Positions 8,229 to 17,062 of a stretch of DNA of 64,000 nucleotides are shown here, piece after piece (position 1 is the stretch's first letter; every line of letters begins with the position of its first letter). The translations under genes were made by a program, and so were the position numbers. The stretch is from assembly GCF_016213215.1 (NCBI RefSeq), contig NZ_JACRAW010000134.1, forward strand, positions 1 through 64,000, in the 5' to 3' direction. Origin of the DNA: Bradyrhizobium sp. (GTDB taxonomy: Bacteria; Pseudomonadota; Alphaproteobacteria; Rhizobiales; Xanthobacteraceae). Under the pieces are notes generated by a model that did not search any database, had not been told where the DNA came from, and was given only the letters and a program-made list of their open reading frames with translations.

Positions 8229-8837
8229 ATGATCGAATTCTTCTTCGACTGTTCCAGCCCCTGGACCTATCTCGCCTTCCATAACATCCAGCCTTTGGCG
8301 AAGGAGTTGGGCGCGGAGATTTCGTGGCGGCCCATCCTGGTCGGCGGCATTTTCAACACCGTCAATCCGAGCGTCTACGCGCAGCGCGAGAAGCCGGTGC
8401 CGCTGAAGGCCCGGTACATGCTCAAGGATCTTTCCGACTGGGCGCGCTCGTCGGGCCTTGCGATCAAGATGCCGCCCACCGTGTTCCCGGTAAATAGCGT
8501 CAAAGCGATGCGCGGCTGCATCTGGTTTGGCAAGGACATGGTGCCGTTTGCCCGCGCCGTGTTCGAGGCCTATTGGGGCGAGGACAAGGACATCTCGCAG
8601 GACGCCGTCCTCGCCGAGATCTGCCGGAACGTCGGCGTCGATCCTGAAAAATTCCTTGCCGGCATTTCGGATCAGGCGATCAAGGACCAGCTCAAGGCCA
8701 ACACGGAGGAGCTTGTGGCGCGCGGCGGCTTCGGCTCGCCGACGATCTTCGTCGAGAAGACCGACATGTATTTCGGCAACGACCGGCTGCCGCTGATCCG
8801 CGAGGCCCTGCAGCGCCGCAAAGCGAGCGCGGCCTGA
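8229..8837 (+). CDS. 2-hydroxychromene-2-carboxylate isomerase family protein (DsbA/kappa-GST fold)
   Basis: 202 residues with the family opening MIEFFFDCSSPWTYLAFHN, where the Ser of SSPW binds glutathione in kappa-class GST relatives. The FGSPTIFVEKTDMYFGNDRL segment near the C-terminus carries the cis-Pro and the conserved Asp-Arg-Leu. In naphthalene degradation this family converts 2-hydroxychromene-2-carboxylate to trans-o-hydroxybenzylidenepyruvate, but many homologues act elsewhere. The stop codon overlaps the ATG of the next gene by one base (TGATG), so it is translationally coupled to the quinone oxidoreductase. Confidence 0.9.
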   Translation: MIEFFFDCSSPWTYLAFHNIQPLAKELGAEISWRPILVGGIFNTVNPSVYAQREKPVPLKARYMLKDLSDWARSSGLAIKMPPTVFPVNSVKAMRGCIWFGKDMVPFARAVFEAYWGEDKDISQDAVLAEICRNVGVDPEKFLAGISDQAIKDQLKANTEELVARGGFGSPTIFVEKTDMYFGNDRLPLIREALQRRKASAA

Positions 8838-9814
8838 TGGTGCGCGCCGTCGTTTGCCGCGAGCTCGGGCCGCCCGAGAAATTGCGGCTGGAAGAATTCC
8901 CGTCACGGCGGCTCAAGGCGGGCGAGGTGCGCGTCGCCATTCGCGCCGCGGGCATCAATTTTCCCGACATTCTGATGGTGGCTGGCGAATATCAGCTCAA
9001 GCCGGAGCTGCCCTTCACCCCGGGAGTCGAAGCGGCGGGAGAAGTGATCGAGGTCGATGCGGCTGCGCAAGGCGTTGCGGTCGGAGACAGGATCATCGTC
9101 AAGATGCGCTATGGCGCCTATGCCGACGAGGCCGTGGTTGCGAGTTCACAGCTCACGCCCATGCCGTCGACCTTCGACTTTGCGGAAGGAGCGACCTTTC
9201 TCGCCGGCCATGGCACCGCCTATCACGCGCTGGTCGACCGCGGACAGTTGCAGCCGGGCGAGGTGTTGCTGGTCCATGGCGCGGGCGGCGGCGTCGGGCT
9301 CGCCGCGGTCGAGATGGGCAAGCTGCTGGGGGCGACCGTGATCGCGGCCGCTTCGTCCGAGGAAAAGCTGGCGGTGGCGAAGGCGAGGGGCGCCGATCAT
9401 CTGGTGCTGTATTCGCGCGAGCCGTTCCGTGACGCCGTCAAGCGTGTCACCGACGGCCGCGGCGCCGACGTCGTGTTCGATCCGGTCGGCGGCGAGGTTT
9501 TCGAGAACAGCCTGCGCTGCATCGCCTGGGGCGCGCGCATCCTGGTGATCGGCTTCACCGGCGGCATCGGGATCGCCCGCACCAACCTGATCCTGATCAA
9601 GGGCGCGAGCGTAGTCGGCGTGCGCGCCGGCGAGGCGACGCGAAAGAATCCCGCGCTCGGTCCGGCGCGCCAGAAGGCGCTGATGGCGTGGGCCGAGGCT
9701 GGCAAGATCCGCCCCAACGTCTCGCACCGCCTGCCGCTCGAAGATTATGCGAAAGCCATGCGGCTCCTGATCGAGCGCAAGGCCATCGGCCGCGTCGCGC
9801 TGATGATGAGTTGA
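8837..9814 (+). CDS. NADPH:quinone oxidoreductase family protein (zinc-free MDR)
   Basis: 325 residues. The GroES-like N-terminal domain (about 1-125) includes INFPDILMVAGEYQ and lacks the catalytic zinc Cys/His set. The Rossmann domain carries the nucleotide-binding VHGAGGGVGLAAVEMGKLLG at about 148-167. The GRGADVVFDPVGGEVFE text fits quinone oxidoreductase or acrylyl-CoA reductase-like enzymes using NADPH. It shares a one-base overlap with the isomerase gene upstream, so the pair is expected to be expressed together. The substrate is unknown. Confidence 0.9.
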   Translation: MVRAVVCRELGPPEKLRLEEFPSRRLKAGEVRVAIRAAGINFPDILMVAGEYQLKPELPFTPGVEAAGEVIEVDAAAQGVAVGDRIIVKMRYGAYADEAVVASSQLTPMPSTFDFAEGATFLAGHGTAYHALVDRGQLQPGEVLLVHGAGGGVGLAAVEMGKLLGATVIAAASSEEKLAVAKARGADHLVLYSREPFRDAVKRVTDGRGADVVFDPVGGEVFENSLRCIAWGARILVIGFTGGIGIARTNLILIKGASVVGVRAGEATRKNPALGPARQKALMAWAEAGKIRPNVSHRLPLEDYAKAMRLLIERKAIGRVALMMS

Positions 9815-9817
9815 AAT

Positions 9818-9935
9818 CGTCTTTGCGGGCCAACGGGTCGGCGCGAAGCGCCGCTCGATGACAGGCTCCGCGAAGCAATCCAGCACTGCTTCAGCGAACT
9901 GGATTGCTTCGTCGCTCGCGCTCCTCGCAGTGACG
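9818..9935. repeat. Palindromic dispersed repeat, type A copy 2 (long form)
   Basis: This copy starts CGTCTTTGCGGGCCAACGGG and ends CGCTCCTCGCAGTGACG. It contains an additional GGTCGGCGCGAAGCGCCGC hairpin before the core GCGAAGCAATCC...GGATTGCTTCGTCGC, as does the 53032-53155 copy. It lies between convergent genes. Confidence 0.82.
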
Positions 9936-9943
9936 AGATCCGG

Positions 9944-10831
9944 TTACTTGTACTCCCGGTCCTGCCACCATGGAAAATAGTCAGGCATATCGCTCGATAC
10001 CTTGTCCTTGAACACGGCCGGCCGCTTCTCCAGGAACGACACCACGCCTTCCTTGACGTCGCCGGAACGGCCGCGTGCGTATATGCCGCGGCTGTCCACC
10101 TTGTGGGCTTCCATCGGGTCGTCGGCGCCCAGCATGCGCCACATCATCTGCCGGATCAGCGCGATCGACACCGGCGCGGTTTTCGCGGCGAACTCCTTGG
10201 CGAGCGCGCGTGCCGTCGGCAGCAACTGCTCGGGGGGCACCACTCTGCTGACGAGCCGTCCCGCCAGCGCTTCCTGCGCGGGGAACACGCGGCCGGTGTA
10301 ACACCACTCCAGTGCCTGCGCGATGCCGACGATGCGCGGCAGGAACCAGCTCGAGGCGGCTTCCGGCACGATGCCGCGCTGGGAGAACACGAACCCGAAG
10401 CGCGCCGCTTCCGAGGCAATGCGGACGTCCATCGCAAGCTGCATGGTGACACCGATGCCGACCGCGGGTCCGTTCACCGCGGCGATCACCGGCTTTAGGC
10501 ACTTGAAAATGCGCAGCGTGACCTGGCCGCCGCCGTCGCGCACCTGCGGATCGCTGTAGTCGACCTGGCCGGCAAGGCGTCGCACCGCCCCACGGCGGGC
10601 GTCGCGGTCGAAGGTGTCGGCGCCGGTGGAGAGGTCGGCACCCGCGCAGAACGCACGGCCCTCGCCGGTGACGATGATGGCGCGGACGCCGTCGTCCTTG
10701 TCGGCGCGCTCGAACGCGTCGATCAGCTCCTGCTGCATGGCGGTGTTGAAGGCGTTGAGCTTGTCGGGCCGGTTCAGCGTGATCGTGAGGATCTGCTCGG
10801 CGACCTCGTATTTGATCGTCTCATACGCCAT
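9944..10831 (-). CDS. Enoyl-CoA hydratase/isomerase family protein
   Basis: 295 residues of the crotonase superfamily: LTLNRPDKLNAFN near residue 18, GRAFCAGADLS (CoA oxyanion loop) near 60, and AAVNGPAVGIGVTMQLAMDVRIASE near 120. FSQRGIVPEAASSWFLPRIVG carries the Glu at the position of a hydratase catalytic acid. The likely role is hydration of trans-2-enoyl-CoA in fatty-acid or aromatic side-chain breakdown; the exact substrate is not determinable. The start ATG 10831 has GGAAGGAAACC upstream. It lies 108 bases downstream of the amidase gene on the same strand. Confidence 0.9.
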   Translation of the reverse strand: MAYETIKYEVAEQILTITLNRPDKLNAFNTAMQQELIDAFERADKDDGVRAIIVTGEGRAFCAGADLSTGADTFDRDARRGAVRRLAGQVDYSDPQVRDGGGQVTLRIFKCLKPVIAAVNGPAVGIGVTMQLAMDVRIASEAARFGFVFSQRGIVPEAASSWFLPRIVGIAQALEWCYTGRVFPAQEALAGRLVSRVVPPEQLLPTARALAKEFAAKTAPVSIALIRQMMWRMLGADDPMEAHKVDSRGIYARGRSGDVKEGVVSFLEKRPAVFKDKVSSDMPDYFPWWQDREYK

Positions 10832-10939
10832 GGATGGTTTCCTTCCCTGTTACCCTGAAATTCAGCGTTTGAAGGGCCGTTATGCACGGCCGTCGCCGTC
10901 CGTCTTGCGCGGACTGGGCACACGGCGGCGCCTTCCTGG

Positions 10940-12361
10940 TTATCTGGCCGGCACGCTGGGCCAGGACCGTTGCGCGCCGCGCAGGCCTTCGAAGGCCTTG
11001 GCCACGCCGAGCACGCCGATGTCGTCGAAGCGGCGCCCGACGATCTGTACGCCGATCGGAAAGCCCTTCGCATCGTAGCCGCCATTGATCGAGATCGCCG
11101 GATTCTCCGACATATTCCATGGCACGGTAAAGCAGATGTGCTCGAACGGCTTATCCGGATCATTGATGGGCGCGGCGAGGTCGGCCGCGAAGTTCACGAC
11201 CGGCGAGGTCGGCGAAATGACATAGTCCATCTCGCAGAACAGCTTCGCCGCGGCGGCGCGGATCGCCATGGTCTGGTTGAAGCCGCGGATGACCTCGACG
11301 CCCGACAGCTTCGCGCCGCGCTCCGCCCACTGGCGGATATAGGGCAGCGCCTTGCCGCGCTGTTCCGGGTCAAGCTTCTCGAAATCGTCCCACATCCTGG
11401 CGCGCCAGAAATTGTCGAGCCCGTCGAGCATTTCACGGGTCAGGATGCCCTTGACCTCGGTCACGACGGCGCCGGCAGATTCGAAGGCCTTGGCGGCCTT
11501 GACCGCGACTTCGTGCACGGGCTTCTCCGCATCCTGGCCGACGCCGGCATTCAGCATCAAGCCGATCCGCAGCTTGCGTGGGGATTTTTCCAACCCCTTC
11601 CAGTTGATGTTGTCGGGCGGCAGGCTCATCCCGTCGCGCCGGTCCGGCTTGGACAAGACGCTCATCATCAGCGCGTTATCGTCGACCGTGCGCGTGATCG
11701 GGCCGGCGACGCGGCCGACATAAGGCGGATCGATGGGCACCCGCCCGAGGCTCGGCTTGAGCCCGACGAGGCCGCACCAGCCGGCGGGCAGGCGTACCGA
11801 GCCGCCGATATCGGTGCCGAGATGAAGGGGACCGTAACCGGCCGCACCCGCCGCGCCGGCGCCGGCGCTGGAGCCGCCGGGATTCTTGGAGACGTCCCAG
11901 GGATTGCGCGTCAGCGCATGGAAGCTCGACAGTCCCGACGACAGCATGCCGTAATCGGGCATCGTGGTCTTGGAGAAGATGATGGCGCCGGCTTCGCGCA
12001 GGCGCGCGGCCGGCGGCGCATCCGCAGACGCGGGCACCAGCTTGACGCTGGCCGCGCCGAGCGGCATCGGCACGCCCTTGGTCGCAATGTTCTCCTTGAT
12101 GGTGACAGGAACGCCGTCGAGCGGGCCGGACGACTCGCCGCTGGTCCAGCGATCGGTCGAAGCCTTGGCGGCCTGCCGCGCGCCGTCGGCGTCGAAGGCG
12201 TAGAGCGCCTTGATGTGCGGCTCCCACCTGGCGACGTGCGTCAGCACGTCTTCCAGCACCTCGCTGGGCGAGAACTGCCTGGTGCGATAGCCTGCAATCA
12301 GGTCGACGGCGGAAAGGTCGTGCAGTGAGGTGACGCCTTGTTCGGGACGGGTCTTAGACAT
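10940..12361 (-). CDS. Amidase (amidase signature family)
   Basis: 473 residues from ATG 12361, which overlaps the stop of the upstream M20 gene by 8 bases (ATGTCTAA), a sign of translational coupling. The Ser-cisSer-Lys triad is present: Lys89 in VTIKEN, Ser164/165 in PGGSSAGAGA, and Ser188 in GTDIGGSVR. The enzyme hydrolyses an amide R-CO-NH2 or similar bond to the acid, in the cytoplasm. With the M20, M81 and ABC genes upstream it forms a set for importing and breaking an amide-bonded compound. The substrate is unknown. Confidence 0.93.
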   Translation of the reverse strand: MSKTRPEQGVTSLHDLSAVDLIAGYRTRQFSPSEVLEDVLTHVARWEPHIKALYAFDADGARQAAKASTDRWTSGESSGPLDGVPVTIKENIATKGVPMPLGAASVKLVPASADAPPAARLREAGAIIFSKTTMPDYGMLSSGLSSFHALTRNPWDVSKNPGGSSAGAGAAGAAGYGPLHLGTDIGGSVRLPAGWCGLVGLKPSLGRVPIDPPYVGRVAGPITRTVDDNALMMSVLSKPDRRDGMSLPPDNINWKGLEKSPRKLRIGLMLNAGVGQDAEKPVHEVAVKAAKAFESAGAVVTEVKGILTREMLDGLDNFWRARMWDDFEKLDPEQRGKALPYIRQWAERGAKLSGVEVIRGFNQTMAIRAAAAKLFCEMDYVISPTSPVVNFAADLAAPINDPDKPFEHICFTVPWNMSENPAISINGGYDAKGFPIGVQIVGRRFDDIGVLGVAKAFEGLRGAQRSWPSVPAR

Positions 12362-13526
12362 TTGCGGCGGCCGGCATGCGGGTTTCGATGATACGGGCGA
12401 ACATGCTGGCGCCGACGGGCAGGATCTTGTCGTCGAGCACGTAGCCTGGATTGTGCACGGGGACCGAGCCTTCGTGCCCGATCCAGAAATACGCGCCGGG
12501 TATCGCCTGAAGCATGTCGGCAAAATCCTCGCTGCCCATCTTCGGCTGAGTGCGGGTGAAGACTTTCTTCGGATCGACGACCGTGCGCGCCACTTCCTCC
12601 ACCACCCTGGACTGCTCTTCCTGGTTGACCAGCACGCTGAACGTGTCGCGGATGTCGACGTCGATCTCGCAGTCGAAAGCGGTGGCGACACCGGCGCAGA
12701 TCGCCCGCATGCGTTCGCGGATCAGTGCGCGCACCTCGTCGGAGAAGGCGCGCACAGTTCCGCCGAGTTTCGCTTCGCCCGGAATGACGTTGTAGGCCGA
12801 GCCGGCATGGATCTGGGTGATCGACACCACCGCCGCCTGCAGCGGGTCGACGTTGCGGCTGACGATGGTCTGCAGCGCCTTGCCGAGCGTCATCGCGATC
12901 ACGACCGCGTCCTTGGAGCGCTCCGGCATGGCGCCGTGCGCGCCATAGCCGTTGATGGTGATGTCGAAGAAATCCGCGCCTGCCATCGCGGGGCCGGGCA
13001 GGATCGCAATCTCGCCGTGATTGAGGTCGGGTGCGTTGTGCAGCCCGTACAGCTCGTCGCAGGGAAATTTCTCGAACAAGCCGTCCTTGATCATCGCGCG
13101 CGCGCCGCCGAGGCCTTCCTCGGCCGGCTGGAAAATGAAGTGAACGGTGCCGTCGAAGTTGCGGGTTTCGGCAAGATAGCGCGCCGTGCCCAGCAGCATG
13201 GTGGTGTGGCCGTCGTGGCCGCAGCCGTGGAAGCGCCCGGGAATGGTCGAGCGCCATTTCAGGTTGGTGTTCTCTTCCATCGGCAGCGCGTCCATGTCGG
13301 CACGCAGGCCGATGCGCCTCGTCCCGTTGCCCTTGCCCTTGAGCACGCCGACGATGCCCGTGCCGCCAAGACCGCGGTGCACCTCGACGCCCCAGCTCTT
13401 GAGCTTGTCGGCGACGATGCCGGAGGTGCGGACCTCCTGAAATCCGATCTCGGGATGGGCGTGCAGGTCGCGCCTGATGGCGGTGAGTTCGTCGGCGAAG
13501 CCTTCGATACGTTCGAGCGTGGGCAT
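12354..13526 (-). CDS. M20 family amidohydrolase (hippurate hydrolase/aminoacylase type)
   Basis: 390 residues. The metal-binding site reads FHGCGHDGHTTM (about 100-111), PAEEGLGGA (about 133-141) and a C-terminal SEDFADML. IRRDLHAHPEIGFQE at the N-terminus is the hallmark of the hippurate hydrolase/IAA-amino-acid hydrolase group, which removes an acyl group from an amino acid using two divalent metals. Cytoplasmic, no signal peptide. It overlaps the amidase gene by 8 bases and lies 23 bases after the M81 gene, so it is part of the same transcript. Confidence 0.93.
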   Translation of the reverse strand: MPTLERIEGFADELTAIRRDLHAHPEIGFQEVRTSGIVADKLKSWGVEVHRGLGGTGIVGVLKGKGNGTRRIGLRADMDALPMEENTNLKWRSTIPGRFHGCGHDGHTTMLLGTARYLAETRNFDGTVHFIFQPAEEGLGGARAMIKDGLFEKFPCDELYGLHNAPDLNHGEIAILPGPAMAGADFFDITINGYGAHGAMPERSKDAVVIAMTLGKALQTIVSRNVDPLQAAVVSITQIHAGSAYNVIPGEAKLGGTVRAFSDEVRALIRERMRAICAGVATAFDCEIDVDIRDTFSVLVNQEEQSRVVEEVARTVVDPKKVFTRTQPKMGSEDFADMLQAIPGAYFWIGHEGSVPVHNPGYVLDDKILPVGASMFARIIETRMPAAANV

Positions 13527-13549
13527 CGTTCCTGAATCCGGTTGTTTTG

Positions 13550-15058
13550 TTATTTGTCTCGGGGAGTGAACGCGGGGCCGTTCGGCCTCATGCGGATGCC
13601 CGGGCGCAGCCGTGTCCAGGGCAGGGCGGCGGTGTCGGCGGGCATCGCGCCGGGGGCGGCGCAGATCAACAATCTTTCGGCGATCGGTTCGAAATCGGCG
13701 CGGAAATGCACCGAGCTCTTGTTGACCAGAATGGCCTGTTCGGTCGGCTCGATGCCGACGTAGCGGTACATCGCCTGGTCGGCGAGCTGCGCCTTGTGCG
13801 AGCTCACCACGACGCGGACGTCGCCGATGCGCAAGCAGGCCGAGGGACCCATCTCCATCTCGCGGCCGCCGTAATAGGGGCCGGGCGCGATGAACCTGCC
13901 GTCCGACAACCGCTCCACGACGAAGGTTTCCGTGTAAGGCGCATCGCCCGGAATGCCCGACTTCCCACCGAGCGACAGGGTCACGCTGGCGCCGACGCCG
14001 GCCTGATGCGCCGCTCTTGCCGAGTCGGGGTCATAGATGGCGCCGGTGGCGGCACGGGTCGCCCGGTTGCGCACCAGCGCCCGCAGCATGCCCGTGGTGT
14101 CGGAATCGCCGCCGGCACCGGGATTGTCCTGCGTATCGGCGATAACGATCGGCTTGCGTGCGTGTCTTGCCAGCTCCATCGCGACAAGCACGCCTTCGTC
14201 GGGTGAATAGATCTTGCCGTCGAAATCGTCCTCATGGCCGGCTACCAGGGAGGCGATCGCATCGGCGGCGGCATCGGCGTCTCCTTGCGACCTGCCATAG
14301 GCGAACACGCTGGGTGCGCAATGCTCGAAATCGGCGGCCGGAAAGCCCGGTGCGAAGGAAATTGTCGGCACGGCATCGCCTTCCAGCGCCGCGACCTTCT
14401 GGTAGATGCCTTTGGTTGGCTGGTCGTTGGTGCATTGCCAGCTGATCGGGATCAGGAACGGCAATTGCCGGAACGCTTTGGCAAAGCGTTGCTTCGTCTT
14501 CAGCATCAAGGCGAGATGCTCGGCCGCGGCCCGCCCCGTATCGGCCATGTCGACATGCGGATAGGTGCGGTAGGCGATCAGCGCGTCGGCGTGCTCGATC
14601 ATCTCGGGCGTGACGTTGGCGTGCAGGTCGAGGCTGGCGACGAGCGGGACGTCGCTGCCGATCACCCGCCGCACGCGCGCAAGGATTTCGCCTTCGCCGT
14701 CGTCGAAATGTTCGGTGACCATGGCGCCGTGAAGGTCGAGATAGACGCCGTCGAGCGCGCCGGCCGAAGCGATGCCGTCGACCATCACCTTGACGATGCG
14801 TTCGAACGCATCTTCTGTCACGTGCGCCGATGGGCTTGCGCCGCACGCAATCGTCGGGACCAGTTTCCAGCCGTTGGCTTCCGCCGCATCGACGAAACCG
14901 GCGATGCCGACATTGATTCCGCGCATCACCTTGAGCACGTCGGCGCCTTGCGCCATCGCCGGCCAGCCGCCGCCATGCTGGAAGTCCGCATAAGTTGCCT
15001 TGGTCGGAGCGAAGGTGTTGGTCTCGTGCAGGAAGCCGCCTACGGCGATACGTGTCAT
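13550..15058 (-). CDS. M81 family metallopeptidase (MlrC-like)
   Basis: 502 residues from ATG 15058. The N-terminus MTRIAVGGFLHETNTFAPT and the segments DLHGAMVTEHFDDGEGEI, LDLHANVTPEM and IADTQDNPGAGGDSDTTG are signatures of the MlrC family (DUF1485 plus MlrC C-terminal domain). MlrC is the zinc peptidase that cleaves linear microcystin fragments; relatives in soil bacteria have unknown peptide substrates. No signal peptide, so it is cytoplasmic. It sits between the ABC transporter genes and the M20 amidohydrolase, which suggests it acts on the imported compound. Confidence 0.92.
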   Translation of the reverse strand: MTRIAVGGFLHETNTFAPTKATYADFQHGGGWPAMAQGADVLKVMRGINVGIAGFVDAAEANGWKLVPTIACGASPSAHVTEDAFERIVKVMVDGIASAGALDGVYLDLHGAMVTEHFDDGEGEILARVRRVIGSDVPLVASLDLHANVTPEMIEHADALIAYRTYPHVDMADTGRAAAEHLALMLKTKQRFAKAFRQLPFLIPISWQCTNDQPTKGIYQKVAALEGDAVPTISFAPGFPAADFEHCAPSVFAYGRSQGDADAAADAIASLVAGHEDDFDGKIYSPDEGVLVAMELARHARKPIVIADTQDNPGAGGDSDTTGMLRALVRNRATRAATGAIYDPDSARAAHQAGVGASVTLSLGGKSGIPGDAPYTETFVVERLSDGRFIAPGPYYGGREMEMGPSACLRIGDVRVVVSSHKAQLADQAMYRYVGIEPTEQAILVNKSSVHFRADFEPIAERLLICAAPGAMPADTAALPWTRLRPGIRMRPNGPAFTPRDK

Positions 15059-15186
15059 CAGTTCAGTCCAGGTTCTGGGCGTGCGACGTTAGCCCCGGCC
15101 TTGCAGCAAGCGCAAGCGAGGAAGCAATTCCGTTTTGCATGCCGTGCAGGGAGTTGGGTCATTGCAAGCGCGCGCAACCACTCCGC

Positions 15187-15284
15187 CGTCATTCCGGGGC
15201 GCCGCGTAGCGGCGAGCCCGGACTCCATCGCCACAGTCATGAGCATGGATTCCGGGCTCGCGGCTTTGCCGCGCCCCGGAATGA
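15187..15284. repeat. Palindromic dispersed repeat, type B copy 2
   Basis: It starts CGTCATTCCGGGGCGCCGCG and ends GCCGCGCCCCGGAATGA, with inner arms GAGCCCGGACTCCAT and ATGGATTCCGGGCTC. It lies inside the transport operon, between the ATPase gene and the M81 gene, and could fold in the mRNA as a processing or stability element. Confidence 0.8.
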
Positions 15285-15297
15285 AGAATTGTGTGGC

Positions 15298-16947
15298 TCA
15301 CGCACTTGTCACCGCGCCCGCGTCCACAGGGCGGAAATTGGCAAAGTCCCAGCCGCGGCCGGGGGCGGCATCGAGCAGCGCCCGGGTATAGGCCTGCTTC
15401 GGATGGGTCAGGACTCCCGCCGCCGGTCCCTGTTCGACGATCCGCCCATGCTGCATCACGACGACGTCGTCGCAGATCTGTGCTGCAACGCGCAAATCGT
15501 GGGTGATGAACAGCAGCGCGATCCCGAGCCGGCTCTGGATCTCGTCCAGGAGGTCGAGCACCTGGGCCTGCACAGAGACGTCGAGGGCCGAGACTGCTTC
15601 GTCTGCGACGAGCACGTCGGGATCCAGCGCGAGCGCCCGCGCGATCGCAATGCGCTGGCGCTGGCCGCCGGAGAACTGGTGCGGGTAGCGCGAGACCGCG
15701 TCCGGAGGCAGGTGCACCAGCTCGAGCAGTTCGCATGCCTTCTTGAGTGCTTCCTCGCGAGGCATGCCGTAGTTGACTGGACCTTCTGCAATGCTCTCGC
15801 CGACGGTGATGCGGGGATTGAGCGAGCGGTAGGGATCCTGGAACACGATCTGGATCCGCTTGCGGTGCGGCTGCAGCAGCTGCCGCGACAAATCGGAAAT
15901 TTCGCGCCCGACCAGGCGAATGCCGCCGGAGGTCGGATCGATCAGGCGCACGATGCAACGCGCGACGGTCGACTTGCCGGAGCCGCTTTCGCCGACGATC
16001 CCGAGCGTGCGGCCCTTGCGCAGGGTGAGGGTGACGTCCTGGGCGGCAACCACCTCGCGCGCTTTGCCGAAGAAGGAGCGCTCTCGATAGACCTTGCCGA
16101 GCTCGTTCGCTTCCAGCACGACCGGCTCCTGCGACTCGGGCCGCGGCGGGCGCGGCACCAGGCTCGGAACGGAGGCGAGCAGGTCGCGGGTGTATTCCAT
16201 GGTCGGGTTGCGCAGGATCGTCTCGAGCGGTCCCGTCTCGACCAGCCGTCCCTCGCGCATCACCGCGACGCGGTCGGCGATCTCAGCGACCACGCCCATG
16301 TCGTGGGTGATGAAGAGCACGGCAGTGCCGTGATTGCGCTGCAGCTCGCGGATCAGGCTGAGGATCTGCTTCTGGGTCGTGACATCGAGCGCTGTGGTCG
16401 GCTCGTCGGCAATCAGAAGCTTCGGCTCGAGCACGAGCGCCATCGCAATCATGATGCGCTGGCGCTGGCCGCCGGACAGCCGGTGCGGGTAGGAAGCGAA
16501 GATGCGATCGACCTGGGGCAGGTGCACCTGTTCCATCATGTCGAGGATGCGCTTGCGCCGAGTCCTGGCATCCAGATCGGTATGGGCGCGCAGCACCTCG
16601 TCGATCTGCCGGCCGACCGGCACCACCGGGTTGAGCGCCGTCATCGGCTCCTGGAAGATCATCGCCATGCGCGTGGCGCGCAATTGGCGCAGCCGGCGAT
16701 CACTCGCGCTCAGCAAGTCCTCGCCGACGAGCTTGATGCTGCCGCCCGTTGCCGTGAGCGCGCCCTTCTGCAACAGGCCCATGACGGTGAGGGAGGTCAC
16801 CGACTTGCCGGAGCCGCTTTCGCCGACCACGCACAGCGTCTCGCGCTGGGCTACCCGTAAAGAGACGCCGTCGATGATCTTGGGCCCGTTCGGTTTCCTA
16901 CCGAGCGAGACCACGAGGTTGTCGATATCGAGGATGGGATCGGTCAT
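15298..16947 (-). CDS. ABC transporter ATP-binding protein, fused DppD-DppF type
   Basis: 549 residues from ATG 16947; upstream in-frame starts fall in a dispersed repeat. Two complete ATPase domains are joined: Walker A GESGSGKSVTS and GESGSGKSTVAR, signature LSGGQRQRI and FSGGQRQRI, Walker B LLIADEPTT and VLVADEAVS. Each is followed by the oligopeptide-binding C-terminal extension (NPTMEYTRDLL, HPKQAYTRALL). This single chain would power dipeptide/oligopeptide import with the two permeases encoded just upstream. It is a peripheral inner-membrane protein. The second Walker B carries DEAVSALD, a common variant. Confidence 0.94.
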   Translation of the reverse strand: MTDPILDIDNLVVSLGRKPNGPKIIDGVSLRVAQRETLCVVGESGSGKSVTSLTVMGLLQKGALTATGGSIKLVGEDLLSASDRRLRQLRATRMAMIFQEPMTALNPVVPVGRQIDEVLRAHTDLDARTRRKRILDMMEQVHLPQVDRIFASYPHRLSGGQRQRIMIAMALVLEPKLLIADEPTTALDVTTQKQILSLIRELQRNHGTAVLFITHDMGVVAEIADRVAVMREGRLVETGPLETILRNPTMEYTRDLLASVPSLVPRPPRPESQEPVVLEANELGKVYRERSFFGKAREVVAAQDVTLTLRKGRTLGIVGESGSGKSTVARCIVRLIDPTSGGIRLVGREISDLSRQLLQPHRKRIQIVFQDPYRSLNPRITVGESIAEGPVNYGMPREEALKKACELLELVHLPPDAVSRYPHQFSGGQRQRIAIARALALDPDVLVADEAVSALDVSVQAQVLDLLDEIQSRLGIALLFITHDLRVAAQICDDVVVMQHGRIVEQGPAAGVLTHPKQAYTRALLDAAPGRGWDFANFRPVDAGAVTSA

Positions 16948-16962
16948 CTGCTCGCTTTCTTC

Positions 16963-17051
16963 CGTCATTGCGAGCGAAGCGAAGCAATCCAGAAATGGAG
17001 CCTCATGCTGGCAGCCTGGATTGCTTCGTCGCTGTGCTCCTCGCAATGACG
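16963..17051. repeat. Palindromic dispersed repeat, type A copy 3
   Basis: It starts CGTCATTGCGAGCGAAGCGAAG and closes with GGATTGCTTCGTCGC...CTCGCAATGACG. It sits within the ABC operon in the 115-base space between the permease stop (17063) and the ATPase start (16947), so it is transcribed as part of the operon. Confidence 0.85.
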
Positions 17052-17062
17052 CGGTGAGATCA

